Positions 34,915-45,200 of a stretch of 64,000 nucleotides of DNA are shown here, in pieces. The DNA lies in assembly GCF_001719065.1 (NCBI RefSeq), contig NZ_LWAF01000002.1, positions 1 through 64,000 on the forward strand, read 5' to 3'. The translations under genes were made by a program, and so were the position numbers. This DNA comes from Fervidobacterium thailandense (GTDB lineage: Bacteria > Thermotogota > Thermotogae > Thermotogales > Fervidobacteriaceae). Every line of letters begins with the position of its first letter. The stretch's first letter is position 1. The notes beneath the pieces are model-generated. The model was not told where the DNA came from. It saw only the letters and a program-made list of their open reading frames with translations, and did not search any database.

Positions 34915-37900
34915 GTGACGCTGTTTGAAGAACTTGTCTGGTACATAACAATCCCGTTGGTAGCTCTTTTTTCACATAGGAAGTACACTTACGAGTTCAG
35001 CACACCGAAGTACGCCATTCTACTTGCCGGGGTTGTACTTATCTCCGCAATTTTGTTGATGAGATTGTTCAAGAGCGGAAAGCTCCGTTTTGTGTTCACT
35101 CCAGTTCACCTCGCATGGTTGGGATTCTCCATTGCTGGTCTCTTATCAACGTTTAACATTTTGAGGGATAATCCGAGTTTCTTCAGGTTATCGATAGATA
35201 TTGCGTTGTACACGTTCGTGAACGTCCTGCTCTCGTTTTACTTCAGTACGGTCATGAGAGACAAGAAACTTATCACGAGGATGCTTTATGTCTTCATGCT
35301 CACAGGTTTAGTTGTCGCAGTGAACGCCATTTTGAATTTCTACACTGGGTACGATTTGTTTTTAGGGCAGATAGGTGAACCGTTCAAAAGGGCGAGTATC
35401 AAAGCAAACGTTGGAAACGTCATCTTTGTTTCCAACTATCTGAACATGCTACTTCCTATTGCTCTGTACTTCATGTTGACACTCGATCTGGAGTTCTTCG
35501 GAACGCTCAGTTACAAGGGTATTGCGTTCTTCAAGGTATTTTCTTTGGTCTCGGCGGTACTTTACTTTACTGTGATCATCTTTTCACAGACGCGCTCTGA
35601 GTACATCATACTAATTTTGGAGATCGTTTTACTGCTGCTCTTTTACCTGTCGATACGTAAGAAGAATGATTCGCATGCCGAATACCTCAAATCAACGAAC
35701 GCCCAGCTCTTAAGGAAACTGATTCTGTTGCGAAAAGCTTTGATTTTCGTGTTCGTTTCACTGATCGTGGTGGTTGTAGTACTCTACAACGTCCCTTCGC
35801 CGCTCAACAAGTCTGGAGAGTTTTCGATGATCGATCGGTTCAACGCGATGGCATCCGTTTCGGCCAAGGACGAGAGGTTCCTTTCTTGGTTCTCAACATT
35901 TTACATTTGGAAAGACCACAAGTTACTGGGTCAGGGTATCGGCACGTACCAGCTCTACGGACTTTACGGTATTGCAGAGATGATCCGAGAAAAGCCCGAG
36001 TACATGTACGGTTGGAACAACTTTAAGAGGGCACACAACGATTATTTCCAGGTGCTTTCGGAAACCGGAATCATAGGGTTTGGTTTTATTCTCGCAATGC
36101 TGATTTTGTTAAGTATCTACGTGTTCAGAAATATTGGGTTGATTCAGGACAAAGACGATGCGGTGCTCTTTCTCATGCTCGTGTTGAGTGGGGTTGTGTT
36201 TGCCGTTCAGAGTTTTTTCAGTTTTCCTGCACACCTATTACCCAACGCCCTCCTGGCTAACTTTGTCATCAGCACTGGGCTTGGACGGTATTTCAATCGC
36301 ACCCACCTGCGCGAGGTGAAGATTGAAAGAAAAGTTCCGGCTGTTTTGGTTGGTACGGTGCTCTTGGCTGTAATCGTTCTTTCAACGTACCTAAGGTGGA
36401 GCTTTTTTGTTTCGGAAGTGTTCTTCAAACGTGGGAGCGAGGCTTACGAGTACCTAACCACGTACAGATCACTTGAGGAGAAACTTCGCGATTATCTAAA
36501 ACAGTTGGAAACATATCGAAAGCAGCTGGAAGAACTGAGTGGCGAGTTTGAAATATTTAAACCTGATAAATGGCACGAGGAGATGAAAAAGCGTGCTGGA
36601 ATACTTTACAGATACGACGAATACGAAGCGAAGCGACGCTCCGAGATAGAAGATTACCGAGCGAAGTTGGAAAAACAATACGGAACTTTGTTCTCTGAAC
36701 TTACCGCAATGTCGTCGAAAATCTCCGAAAGTTACCGGCGGGCTAAGGACTATTTTCTCAAGAGTGTCCGCGTGTATCCTGCGTACGGAAGGGCGTTGTT
36801 CTACCTGGCCAGCTTGGCAACCGACGAAATCAGGGTTGAGGAGCTACTCGCATCGATCGAATCCCATGCAAACGAAATTCTAAATCAAAATTTCGACGAG
36901 TTGCAGAAGGTCGTGCACCGAAAATATCGACACAACTTACTCGGGTTTCTTGCTCCGCTGGTGGGAGAGTTGAAAAATTATTCGGACGCCGACTCGAGGT
37001 TAAAAAAGCTGGTACAAATACAGGCAATCCTGGATTCAATTTCACTTTACGAGACTTCGTTACTAACGTTCACCGAGCGTAACGCGTTCAAAGGAGTTGC
37101 AACACGCTACATGTTACTGTACAATTACGTTGAGGATCTATCCGAGGTGGTAAACGGAAACCAGGAATTGAGGGAACATTTTTCAAAAGTGTTGAGCGCA
37201 ATAGTTGACAAATTCTGCAAGTGGGTAAGGAATACCGTTTGGTTGATACCCGGGGGTTGGAACAGGTTCCCGGATTGGAAAAACTTGGATGTTGAAGAAG
37301 CATGGAACAACGGGAAGGATATCTACAGATTCTTCGCAAATCAAACTGTTTCAACGTTCGATACGAAGGATCCACGGATTTCAAAACTGCTGTTCGATCT
37401 GGCAAGTCTCGAGTCAAAGGCGTGCTATTATATGGAGCAGAAAGGTGTTTGGGGTGTACCCGACGGGGTTTTACCGTACCTGTACGCACTCGAGCGTAAA
37501 GGCGAGTTGGATTCGAACTTCACCGTCCGGCAATTAAGGGAGTTGTACGAGGCAAACTACCGCGTAGCTCAAAAGAAACTTGATGACGAGTTACTGAGGA
37601 AGCGATTCTCTAATCTTCTCACCAACGCTACGGAAAATACGGCAAAGATTCTTGAGGTGCTCGAGGTTTCGGAAGGATTGAGAAGAACTTTTCAGGAGGA
37701 TCTCCAGAGCGCGCTTTCGGAGGCGTTTGGAAAGTTTACAAATTACGATTTTCGGAAGGTCGTTTCCGATTACTTCAAGACATTGCTTGAGACTGACAGA
37801 AAGGACTGGCCGTACGTTACGATAAAGAGTATCTGGGCCGATATTGCGCTCACGAGCTTCGAAAGTTTCATCTCCGACATTACGAGGTACGCAGAATCTG

Positions 37901-38025
37901 AAGACGACAAAGAACTCATCGCACAGCTTTCTAAAAGCATATCCAACGATAATTCGATGCTGATGTTCGAAAGATACGATCTGTTCAAGGCTCTATACGA
38001 AACGGTTTTTGGATGGGAAGAATAG
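34915..38025 (+). CDS. O-antigen ligase/polymerase-like protein with large C-terminal domain
   Basis: The 1,036-residue protein has an N-terminal membrane half (about ten helices to residue 500) with the Wzy_C/WaaL features: a long loop containing DERFLSWFSTFYIWKDHKLLGQGIGTY and RAHNDYFQVLSETGIIGF. These enzymes join or polymerise glycans from polyprenyl carriers on the outer face of the inner membrane. After the last helix (VLLAVIVLSTYLRW) a coiled-coil segment (LEEKLRDYLKQLETYRKQLEEL) and a helical region with a TPR-like start (YPAYGRALFYLASLA) run for about 520 residues, unusual for the family. GTG 34915 follows GGGGTGA; a GTG at 34900 is also in frame. Confidence 0.8.
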   Translation: MTLFEELVWYITIPLVALFSHRKYTYEFSTPKYAILLAGVVLISAILLMRLFKSGKLRFVFTPVHLAWLGFSIAGLLSTFNILRDNPSFFRLSIDIALYTFVNVLLSFYFSTVMRDKKLITRMLYVFMLTGLVVAVNAILNFYTGYDLFLGQIGEPFKRASIKANVGNVIFVSNYLNMLLPIALYFMLTLDLEFFGTLSYKGIAFFKVFSLVSAVLYFTVIIFSQTRSEYIILILEIVLLLLFYLSIRKKNDSHAEYLKSTNAQLLRKLILLRKALIFVFVSLIVVVVVLYNVPSPLNKSGEFSMIDRFNAMASVSAKDERFLSWFSTFYIWKDHKLLGQGIGTYQLYGLYGIAEMIREKPEYMYGWNNFKRAHNDYFQVLSETGIIGFGFILAMLILLSIYVFRNIGLIQDKDDAVLFLMLVLSGVVFAVQSFFSFPAHLLPNALLANFVISTGLGRYFNRTHLREVKIERKVPAVLVGTVLLAVIVLSTYLRWSFFVSEVFFKRGSEAYEYLTTYRSLEEKLRDYLKQLETYRKQLEELSGEFEIFKPDKWHEEMKKRAGILYRYDEYEAKRRSEIEDYRAKLEKQYGTLFSELTAMSSKISESYRRAKDYFLKSVRVYPAYGRALFYLASLATDEIRVEELLASIESHANEILNQNFDELQKVVHRKYRHNLLGFLAPLVGELKNYSDADSRLKKLVQIQAILDSISLYETSLLTFTERNAFKGVATRYMLLYNYVEDLSEVVNGNQELREHFSKVLSAIVDKFCKWVRNTVWLIPGGWNRFPDWKNLDVEEAWNNGKDIYRFFANQTVSTFDTKDPRISKLLFDLASLESKACYYMEQKGVWGVPDGVLPYLYALERKGELDSNFTVRQLRELYEANYRVAQKKLDDELLRKRFSNLLTNATENTAKILEVLEVSEGLRRTFQEDLQSALSEAFGKFTNYDFRKVVSDYFKTLLETDRKDWPYVTIKSIWADIALTSFESFISDITRYAESEDDKELIAQLSKSISNDNSMLMFERYDLFKALYETVFGWEE

Positions 38026-38098
38026 AGTATCTAAGTTGTTGGGGATGTTAGTGGTATACAATGTCAATGTGGAATATCCGCTCAAGGTGTGGTGAGTT

Positions 38099-38569
38099 GT
38101 GAGAAGAGGGAGAGTTTTTGGGTCTTGGTTGTTCGGTACCGCGCTTACAGTTTGCGTGCTTGTAGTGGTCTTAATTCTTCTTGTCAAGACCTTGAGTAAC
38201 GTCGAAAGGATGTTTCGGGAACTTTCAAACGCACACGCGGTACTCAAGGTTGATCACGTAAGTATCGAAGGAATCAGGTTAACCTGTCGAGGAAGGTTGG
38301 AGGTAACTTCGAACGTTCCTTACCAGGTCGAGTTCGTGCAGTTTTACATAACGGACGTCGACGGGAACTATCTGGCATCGTGGAACGCCGCAAGCCTGAA
38401 TGGTGCGAGTTTTGAAATATCGATCGAGAATCCGAAATTTTTTGGAACGGTTGTTTCAAAAGTGAAGGTCCACGGCTTTGTAAAGGTGAATTTCTTAGTC
38501 GGCCGTTACGGGCTGAAGCTGAATCTTCCCGTTTTTTCGGAAGCTTCAGTGTTCAGAGGACGTGGTTGA
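38099..38569 (+). CDS. Small membrane-anchored protein, unknown
   Basis: The 156-residue protein has one N-terminal helix (FGTALTVCVLVVVLILLVKT) and then a beta-rich domain (VEFVQFYITDVDGNYLASWNA, KVKVHGFVKVNFLVG) resembling small LEA-type or type IV-like immunoglobulin folds. The start GTG is supported by AAGGTG. It lies between the ligase-like gene and ruvB, and may belong with the envelope genes before it. I assign no function. Confidence 0.6.
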   Translation: MRRGRVFGSWLFGTALTVCVLVVVLILLVKTLSNVERMFRELSNAHAVLKVDHVSIEGIRLTCRGRLEVTSNVPYQVEFVQFYITDVDGNYLASWNAASLNGASFEISIENPKFFGTVVSKVKVHGFVKVNFLVGRYGLKLNLPVFSEASVFRGRG

Positions 38570-38614
38570 CGGATCTTAACTGTTGGATTCGTGGTGGAGG
38601 AGGAATTTTCCTTA

Positions 38615-39670
38615 ATGGATACGAAAAAAGAAAGGTTCGAGTTTCAGGAAGATGTTGAACGCATCGTTTCACCTGAGCGAACAACTTTCGATACTTATTT
38701 GCTCAGGCCAAAGTTCCTCGACGAGTACATCGGGCAGGAGAACATCAAGGAGCGGTTGAGGTTGGCCATTAAAGCGGCCAAGATGCGCGGGGAGCAACTT
38801 GATCACATCCTCCTCGCGGGGCCTCCGGGACTTGGAAAGACGACGTTGGCCGGTGTTATAGCCAACGAGATGAACGCCAACATCCACATCACGAGTGGGC
38901 CGGTGCTGGAAAAACAAGGCGATTTGGCGGCCATCCTGACGAACCTGGAACGCGGGGACGTGTTGTTTATAGACGAGATACACAGGATGAACAGGAACGT
39001 GGAGGAAATCTTGTATTCTGCGATGGAGGATTTTCAGATAGATATCATGATTGGCAAAGGACCAGCTGCAAGGTCTATCCGCGTGGAACTCCAACCGTTC
39101 ACACTCATCGGAGCCACAACGCGTAGCGGTCTGCTTACCTCTCCACTCCGCAACAGATTCGGCATGATCCTCGAGATGAGCTTCTACACCGAAGAAGAGC
39201 TTAAGTTGATAATCCAGAGGGCGGCGGACGTTCTGGGTACCGCCATCGAGGAACGGGCTGCCCAGCTGATCGCAAAAAGGTCGCGTGGGACCCCGAGGAT
39301 CGCGATTAGGTTGCTCAAGCGCGTCAGAGACTTGAGCACGATCAAACACCAACGCATCATCGACGAGGCAACGGTTGAAGAAGTGATGAGTTTGCTCGGT
39401 ATTGACGAATACGGTCTGGATGAGATGGATCGAAGACTTCTACGTATTATCGTGGAAGTTTACAACGGTGGACCGGTTGGCTTAAAAGCGTTAGCCGCAT
39501 CCCTCGGTGTAACTGAAGATACGATTTCCGAAGTCTACGAGCCTTTCCTTGTCCAGAGCGGGTTTATAGCGAGGACTGCGAGGGGTAGGGTGGCAACCGA
39601 GAAGACCTACAAATACTTCGGGATACAGCGCGGATTCGGAGGGTTGTTCGATGGCGTACTCGATAGATGA
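38615..39670 (+). CDS. ruvB: Holliday junction branch-migration ATPase RuvB
   Basis: The 351-residue AAA+ motor drives branch migration with RuvA. Walker A GPPGLGKT is at residues 69-76, Walker [11 protein letters not shown], sensor 1 GATTRSG and arginine finger region PLRNRFG follow; the C-terminal winged helix ends with [16 protein letters not shown]. The ATG at 38615 is preferred because GGAGGAGG lies 10 bases upstream, while the in-frame GTG at 38591 has none. Its last 20 bases overlap yggS. ruvA and ruvC are not in the window. Confidence 0.96.
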   Translation: MDTKKERFEFQEDVERIVSPERTTFDTYLLRPKFLDEYIGQENIKERLRLAIKAAKMRGEQLDHILLAGPPGLGKTTLAGVIANEMNANIHITSGPVLEKQGDLAAILTNLERGDVLFIDEIHRMNRNVEEILYSAMEDFQIDIMIGKGPAARSIRVELQPFTLIGATTRSGLLTSPLRNRFGMILEMSFYTEEELKLIIQRAADVLGTAIEERAAQLIAKRSRGTPRIAIRLLKRVRDLSTIKHQRIIDEATVEEVMSLLGIDEYGLDEMDRRLLRIIVEVYNGGPVGLKALAASLGVTEDTISEVYEPFLVQSGFIARTARGRVATEKTYKYFGIQRGFGGLFDGVLDR

Positions 39671-40358
39671 GATGCGCGATAGATTACAAAAGCTTTACGA
39701 AACGATCGAGTACCACGCCACTAAGGTTGGGAGAAGGGCAGAGGAAATTAAGCTTGTCGCCGTTTCAAAGACGCATTCGATAGATGCGATTCAAATCGCC
39801 TACGAACTTGGACTAAGGTATTTTGGTGAAAACTACGCCCAAGAGCTCAGGGAGAAGGCAAGTCTTGCGGCACAGTTACGGTTAAACGTCGAGTGGCATT
39901 TTATCGGTAGAATTCAGACGAACAAGGTCAAATACATCGTTCCGGTATGCGAATACATCCATTCTGTCTGGCGTGTTGAGGAACTCGAGGAAATTGATCG
40001 GATCGCAGCTAAGTACGGGAAAGTTCAGAAGGTACTTATCGAGGTTCATACCTCACCTGAGGAGTCAAAGGCCGGTGTTGCTCCACAAGAACTTGAGGAA
40101 CTTCTCGAACAAGCCCAGAGGTTTCCCAACGTCAAGGTCGTGGGCCTGATGACGATGGCGCCGTTTGTTGCGCCTGAGGAAACCAGGCCGTATTTCCGGA
40201 AATTGTTTGAGCTTCGCGAACGTCTCAGAGTGAAGTATCCCGACCTTGTTGAACTATCCATGGGTATGACGAACGACTACACGGTGGCAATCGAAGAGGG
40301 AAGCACCATGCTGAGGATAGGTACCGCAATATTTGGTGAAAGGCACGTTGAAAAATGA
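39651..40358 (+). CDS. PLP homeostasis protein (YggS/PLPBP)
   Basis: The 235-residue single-domain PLP-binding barrel keeps pyridoxal phosphate levels safe and has no known enzyme activity. The PLP lysine is in [11 protein letters not shown], and the family signatures [20 protein letters not shown] and [22 protein letters not shown] are complete. It starts inside the end of ruvB and is followed by yggT, the usual yggS-yggT pair. Confidence 0.94.
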   Translation: MAYSIDEMRDRLQKLYETIEYHATKVGRRAEEIKLVAVSKTHSIDAIQIAYELGLRYFGENYAQELREKASLAAQLRLNVEWHFIGRIQTNKVKYIVPVCEYIHSVWRVEELEEIDRIAAKYGKVQKVLIEVHTSPEESKAGVAPQELEELLEQAQRFPNVKVVGLMTMAPFVAPEETRPYFRKLFELRERLRVKYPDLVELSMGMTNDYTVAIEEGSTMLRIGTAIFGERHVEK

Positions 40359-40377
40359 GAGCGAGGGGAGTGTGCGT

Positions 40378-40677
40378 ATGTTTATCCTTGGGAATTTCTT
40401 TTACGCCGTAGGATACGTACTGAGGATTTTGATTAACTTTGAAACAACGGTTATCATCATCGCGGCGGTTCTGAGCTGGATTCCACAACTGCAGTACACG
40501 AGGCTTTACAGGGCACTGATGGACTTGGCCGACATCGTTGAAAGGCCCATCAGACGATTCGTACCGCCGATTGGTTACATAGACTTAACACCCCTGATTG
40601 CGATCTTACTTCTCGTTTTCCTCGATAAGTTCCTCGTTCAATCGCTCATCGACTTGGGCTGGAGGCTCAAGTTTTAA
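40378..40677 (+). CDS. YggT-family membrane protein
   Basis: The 99-residue protein has two hydrophobic segments around the conserved LSWIPQLQYTRLYRALMDLADIVERPIRRFVPPIG motif region and IDLTPLIAILLL, typical of YggT/YlmG, linked to membrane or division functions. The ATG at 40378 follows GAGGGGAG at 7 bases. It is coupled with yggS upstream and nadK downstream. Confidence 0.88.
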   Translation: MFILGNFFYAVGYVLRILINFETTVIIIAAVLSWIPQLQYTRLYRALMDLADIVERPIRRFVPPIGYIDLTPLIAILLLVFLDKFLVQSLIDLGWRLKF

Positions 40678-40705
40678 CCGTTGTGTGATGTCGGAGGAAA
40701 AGCAC

Positions 40706-41515
40706 ATGCACCGAAACGGTGAAGGTACAAACAGGAGTTTGGGAATATCTTACCGGCGCGATTACGAAAGGGAAGCTTTAATTGTTTACGAAGTGTTAAA
40801 GGTTGAATTTGACGTTGTTTTTTTCGTTGAAAGTTCTCAGCCGTTCGATAACTTACCACCCGCGGATGCTGTAATCGTGGTTGGTGGAGATGGTACGGTA
40901 CTAAGGACTCTGAAGAAGGTACAACTGCCCGTCATCGGTGTCAAGGCGGGACGGTTGGGCTTTTTTTCAAGTTACCATGTAAACGAACTCGAAAAGCTGG
41001 TATTGGACTTGCATGCCTGGAGGTTTAAAGAAGACAAGCGTTGGCTACTCAAGGTCGAGCACGATGGTCTGGCACTCTACGCGTTGAACGATGCGGTCTT
41101 GCAGAAGGATGTTGATCAGAAAATCGTTGATTTCCACGTACGAATGCAGGATGGCACGTTCGATTACCATGCGGATGGTCTCGTGATTAGCACGCCAACG
41201 GGTTCCTCCGCTTACGCGCTCGCTTTGGGCGGTCCTATAATGTTACCCAACGTCGAAGCCTTTGAAATCACTCCCATGGCACCGCAGTTCCTGGCTACGC
41301 GCAGTCTCGTTATCCCAAGTTCTGAAAACGTAATAGTGGACGCCAGTGCTCCGGTGAACCTGGTGGTGGACGGGGATTTGATTGCGAAGGTGTCGAGCAT
41401 CTCGGTTTCAAAAAGCGATAGGAAGATCGTACTCCTAAGACCTATTGAGTACGATTTCTCGAGTTCTATAAAAGAGAAGATTGGTTACGGGAGACGCGTA
41501 CTGAACGGATATTGA
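40706..41515 (+). CDS. nadK: NAD kinase
   Basis: The 269-residue enzyme phosphorylates NAD to NADP. The diagnostic GGDGT lies at residues 60-64, then VIGVKAGRLGFFS, NDAVLQKD, HADGLVISTPTGSSAYALALGGP and TPMAPQFLATRS. ATG 40706 has GGAGG 9 bases upstream; the earlier ATG at 40688 has no site. The N-terminus lacks the usual first strand start and reads GTNRSLGISYRRD, still acceptable for the family. Confidence 0.94.
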   Translation: MHRNGEGTNRSLGISYRRDYEREALIVYEVLKVEFDVVFFVESSQPFDNLPPADAVIVVGGDGTVLRTLKKVQLPVIGVKAGRLGFFSSYHVNELEKLVLDLHAWRFKEDKRWLLKVEHDGLALYALNDAVLQKDVDQKIVDFHVRMQDGTFDYHADGLVISTPTGSSAYALALGGPIMLPNVEAFEITPMAPQFLATRSLVIPSSENVIVDASAPVNLVVDGDLIAKVSSISVSKSDRKIVLLRPIEYDFSSSIKEKIGYGRRVLNGY

Positions 41516-41550
41516 TAAACGAATTTAATTAACGAATCAAGGTGAGATGT

Positions 41551-42249
41551 ATGAAGTGGCTTTTGCAGGAACGTGCGGAGGAGTTAAAGAAAAAAGTTAC
41601 CAAGCAAGGATGGTACGTGGAGGATACCCTGAGACTCACACTTGAGGCGTTCAAAGAACGTAATCCAGAACTTGTTGGGAGGATATCTGAACAATATTGG
41701 GACGTGTACAACACTTACTTGGAGGTGCTCAAGGAGGCGCAACTGATCAGCGTCTCACTCAGCCCACACGGATACCACTTGAGATTCGTCTTCGGTTCGG
41801 TCATCGTCTCAAAGATACTGCTGGACATTTCGAACAGGCTCAACGACATCGCCGAGAACATCGTGCACCTCGTTCGCGAGCCGGAACTTAACCTGAGTGC
41901 GCTACTTCCCGAGATGTTCTCCTTCGCCCAGAAGATGCTCAGGAAGGCGCTGCGAATCTACGTAGACCAGAACATCAAAGGTTCCGCGGCGGTGTGCGCC
42001 CAAGATGCGTACATCGATCGGGCGTACGAGAAGTTCACAAACGAAGTTATGGAACTCATGAAGGAGAACGGAAGGTTGGTTAAACGTGGAACGTTGCTCA
42101 TAGATATCGCACGTGCTATCGAGGAGATCTCCGATTTCGCCGTCCAAATTATCGAGGCGACGCATTACATAATAACGGCGAAGTTTTACAAGTGCGAAGG
42201 TGACGATTTGGTGGAGTTTTCTCTTGAATATTTCAAGAGTCAGAACTGA
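41551..42249 (+). CDS. PhoU-like helical protein
   Basis: The 232-residue, fully alpha-helical protein has two repeats of a PhoU-like three-helix bundle, with the second half (ENGRLVKRGTLLIDIARAIEEISDFAVQIIEATHYI) giving the clearest match, including the acidic EEISD metal-binding region. PhoU proteins modulate phosphate uptake and signalling, but no pst or pho genes are nearby, so the role here is open. The ATG at 41551 follows AAGGTGAGATGT. Confidence 0.65.
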   Translation: MKWLLQERAEELKKKVTKQGWYVEDTLRLTLEAFKERNPELVGRISEQYWDVYNTYLEVLKEAQLISVSLSPHGYHLRFVFGSVIVSKILLDISNRLNDIAENIVHLVREPELNLSALLPEMFSFAQKMLRKALRIYVDQNIKGSAAVCAQDAYIDRAYEKFTNEVMELMKENGRLVKRGTLLIDIARAIEEISDFAVQIIEATHYIITAKFYKCEGDDLVEFSLEYFKSQN

Positions 42250-42288
42250 AAAATCATCCATCAGCACTCGAGTTGGGGGAGGCGAACT

Positions 42289-45200
42289 TTGAAGACGCTG
42301 ACCAGGTACGTTTTAAAACTCTCGTTGAAACCTTTTCTCATGGGACTTGCCGGTTTCATCGTCTTTGTAAGTGTCGAATGGCTCTACCAAATTTCCGATT
42401 ACATCATACGCAACAGGGTTGGTATAAAGACCCTTTTTCTGTTCATCCTGTACAACCTTCCGTATTTTACGTTCCTCGGAATCCCGGTCGGCGTGCTCTT
42501 CGCCATATTTTGGGTCATCAGCGACTTGTACAACAACCGTGAGATTACGGCACTCTTGGTTCACGGTGTGCCGTCCAAGAAGCTCGTCACACCGTTCGTG
42601 ATACTTTCAATTGTCCTGGGGTTCGTAAGCTGGTTACTGGGTGATTACGTCGTACCTGTGGCGAACTACAAGTCTTCGCAAATACTGTACAACTACATCT
42701 TCCAATCACCGGAAGCTGTGGTCAAAACTAACACCCTCGTGGAGCTCGAACGGGACGTCTACTTTTACGTTAAGGAGTACGACAAGGAAAAAGGTGAACT
42801 TTACGACGTGGTACTTTTCAGGAACGAAGAGGGGAATGAACAGATACTGACTTCCAAGAAGGTACTGAAGAAAAAAGACGGCTGGTACCTGCTCGACGGT
42901 AATATGTACATTGTTGAACTCGAAAGCGGTTTTCTGAAACTTGAGATGCAGTTCAAAGAAATGAAGCTTGACGTCGCTGGTGAGATAGAGCAGATGCTGA
43001 AGACATCAAAAACAGTTCGCGATAAGACCTCAAAGGAACTTCGAGAACAGTTGATGACTTACAAAAAGTTGGGGATTAACACGAGTAACTTGGTTGTTGA
43101 GCTTCAACAGAGGTACGCAAACGCGGTTGGTGCGTTCGTGATCGTACTCATAGGTCTTCCTGTGTCGCTACTTTTCGGTTTCAAGAGTAGATCCTGGGGC
43201 GTTATCACAACGTTCGTCATCATCGTGCTCTACCAAGGTTCCGGTGCTTGGCTCTCGGGACTTGGGAAGGAGGGTATGATGGATCCCGTGCTTGCCGTTT
43301 GGTTACCAAACATCGTATTCGCGTCCATGGGTCTTGTCATGTACATCCTCGTCGATACACCCGTGGCCTTTAGGATTAGAGAATTTCTCACCAGATTATT
43401 CGTAATACTCGTTTTTGTAGCTATACTCGGTGGTCAAACCGTCGTGTACGGACGCAGTGTGAACGTGACAGCCAACGAAATTCTGTTGAAAGAAAACCAG
43501 GCTGTTCTTTCGGGAAGCGTGAAAATCACATGGGATAAGTACCGGCTCGAAACCGATGTGGCAACCGCAACGTTGCTTGACGGTAAGGTAAAACTCATCG
43601 AAGCGAGTGGTAACGCCGTCTTTACGTTCGACGATCAAAAGTACATCGCGAAATACGTGTCGTACGAGTTCGAAACGGAGAGGCCACTGGTGTTGAACGC
43701 CAAAACGGTCTACAAGTACGATTATCAGGGACGTAAGGTTCCAATCTACGCCTACAGTGCGAAGATAGAGTACGATAAGAACACCGAAACCTCAGAGCTT
43801 CTGGACTCTTACGTCACAACGTGCGACTTTGAAGAACCACACTACAAGGTTGTTGCGGCGCGTATCACCGTGCTCGAAAATAAGTATATCATCGCACAAA
43901 ACGCTTTCCTGTTTGTGCTTGGTGTTCCGCTCTTCCCCTATCCCATTTTCGTAACCGCCTTGGAGGGTAAGCCACCGTACGCTTTCTCAGTAGTCTTCGG
44001 AAACAAACTGGGTGTGAACCATTCTTTCGCCTTCAAAGTTGACCCTTGGGCAGTGGAACTTGAGCTGAATTCGTCCGGTGCCGTTGAGTTCAACGCACGT
44101 GATACCACGCAAGGGAGTAAAAATCGCGTGGTTTATTCGGACAGTAAAAAGGTGTTCGAGTTCACACTCGTGCCTTTAACTTACCGACACGTCTTGAACA
44201 CCGGTGCAACGTATTTTAAGATTGAGGGCCCCACCTATTTTGAAGGAAACTACGTTTCGGATACGAACTTCCAGTATAAAGCTGGTTTTAACTTCTCGTC
44301 ACCGGATGGCCGGCTCTACATGTCCCCTTCTTTGACATACAATGGAACGGCGAAAAACTCGACGTTGGTACTTTCGGGTGGTTTGAAAAGTTTAAGTTTT
44401 CCGTTGCCACTGGAAAATAGCTTAAGTATTTCAAGTATCGACCTTTCTCTGATTGCTCGAACAGAAGGATATCCCAGCCTCGTTGGCAAGGAATGGACCA
44501 CATCACTCCAGAACACGTACAATCTCTCGCTTTCAAACAAGTCGTTCAACGTTAGCAGTAGCCTCCAGGGAAGGATCGTCGACGGAAACCTGAACCAGAC
44601 GTTTTCCTACACTTACCAACTACCTTGGAACCAAACGATCGGTCCGTTCTCGCTGGCGTTCCAGTACACGTTCTCCATGAGAAACACGCTAAATGTTGTA
44701 GGCGATAAACGGGCAGAATTGTTCGCACTGACGGATCGCTACGTTGCTGAGGCACGGTACTCGTTCGGACCACTCTCAATCTCGGCGAAATGGACGCAAG
44801 CTTACGCGTTTCTGGAAGAACCGCAGACCACCAACACGAACACGATTTCCGGAACATTGGCGTTCAACACTCCAACAGTCAGTTTGTCGGTTACTCGCGG
44901 TTGGGATGTACTCAAGGGCACACCATCTCCGGAGACCTATGCCTTAAAGTTTAGTCCCGACATCGGACCTGTTAATTTAAGTGCCTCGATGAATTTTAAT
45001 TACGATCCGAAGGCGGGAAAAATAGGTCCACAGAACATCTCTGCCAGCGCGAGTTGGAAGGAGATTCAAACCTCTTACAGTCTCAACTACGTCCTCACAC
45101 CGGGTGTGTTCCCAAGCCAAATAGTTCACACTCTCAAATACACAACCTTTACACTTACCGTTACTCAGCGTCAGGAGTTCATCTCGAGTGTTGTGGGAAC

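Noticed and set aside
38669-39352. 227-codon minus-strand frame opposite ruvB
   Set aside because: Antisense shadow of a highly conserved gene with His/Gln/Arg-rich composition and no start signals.
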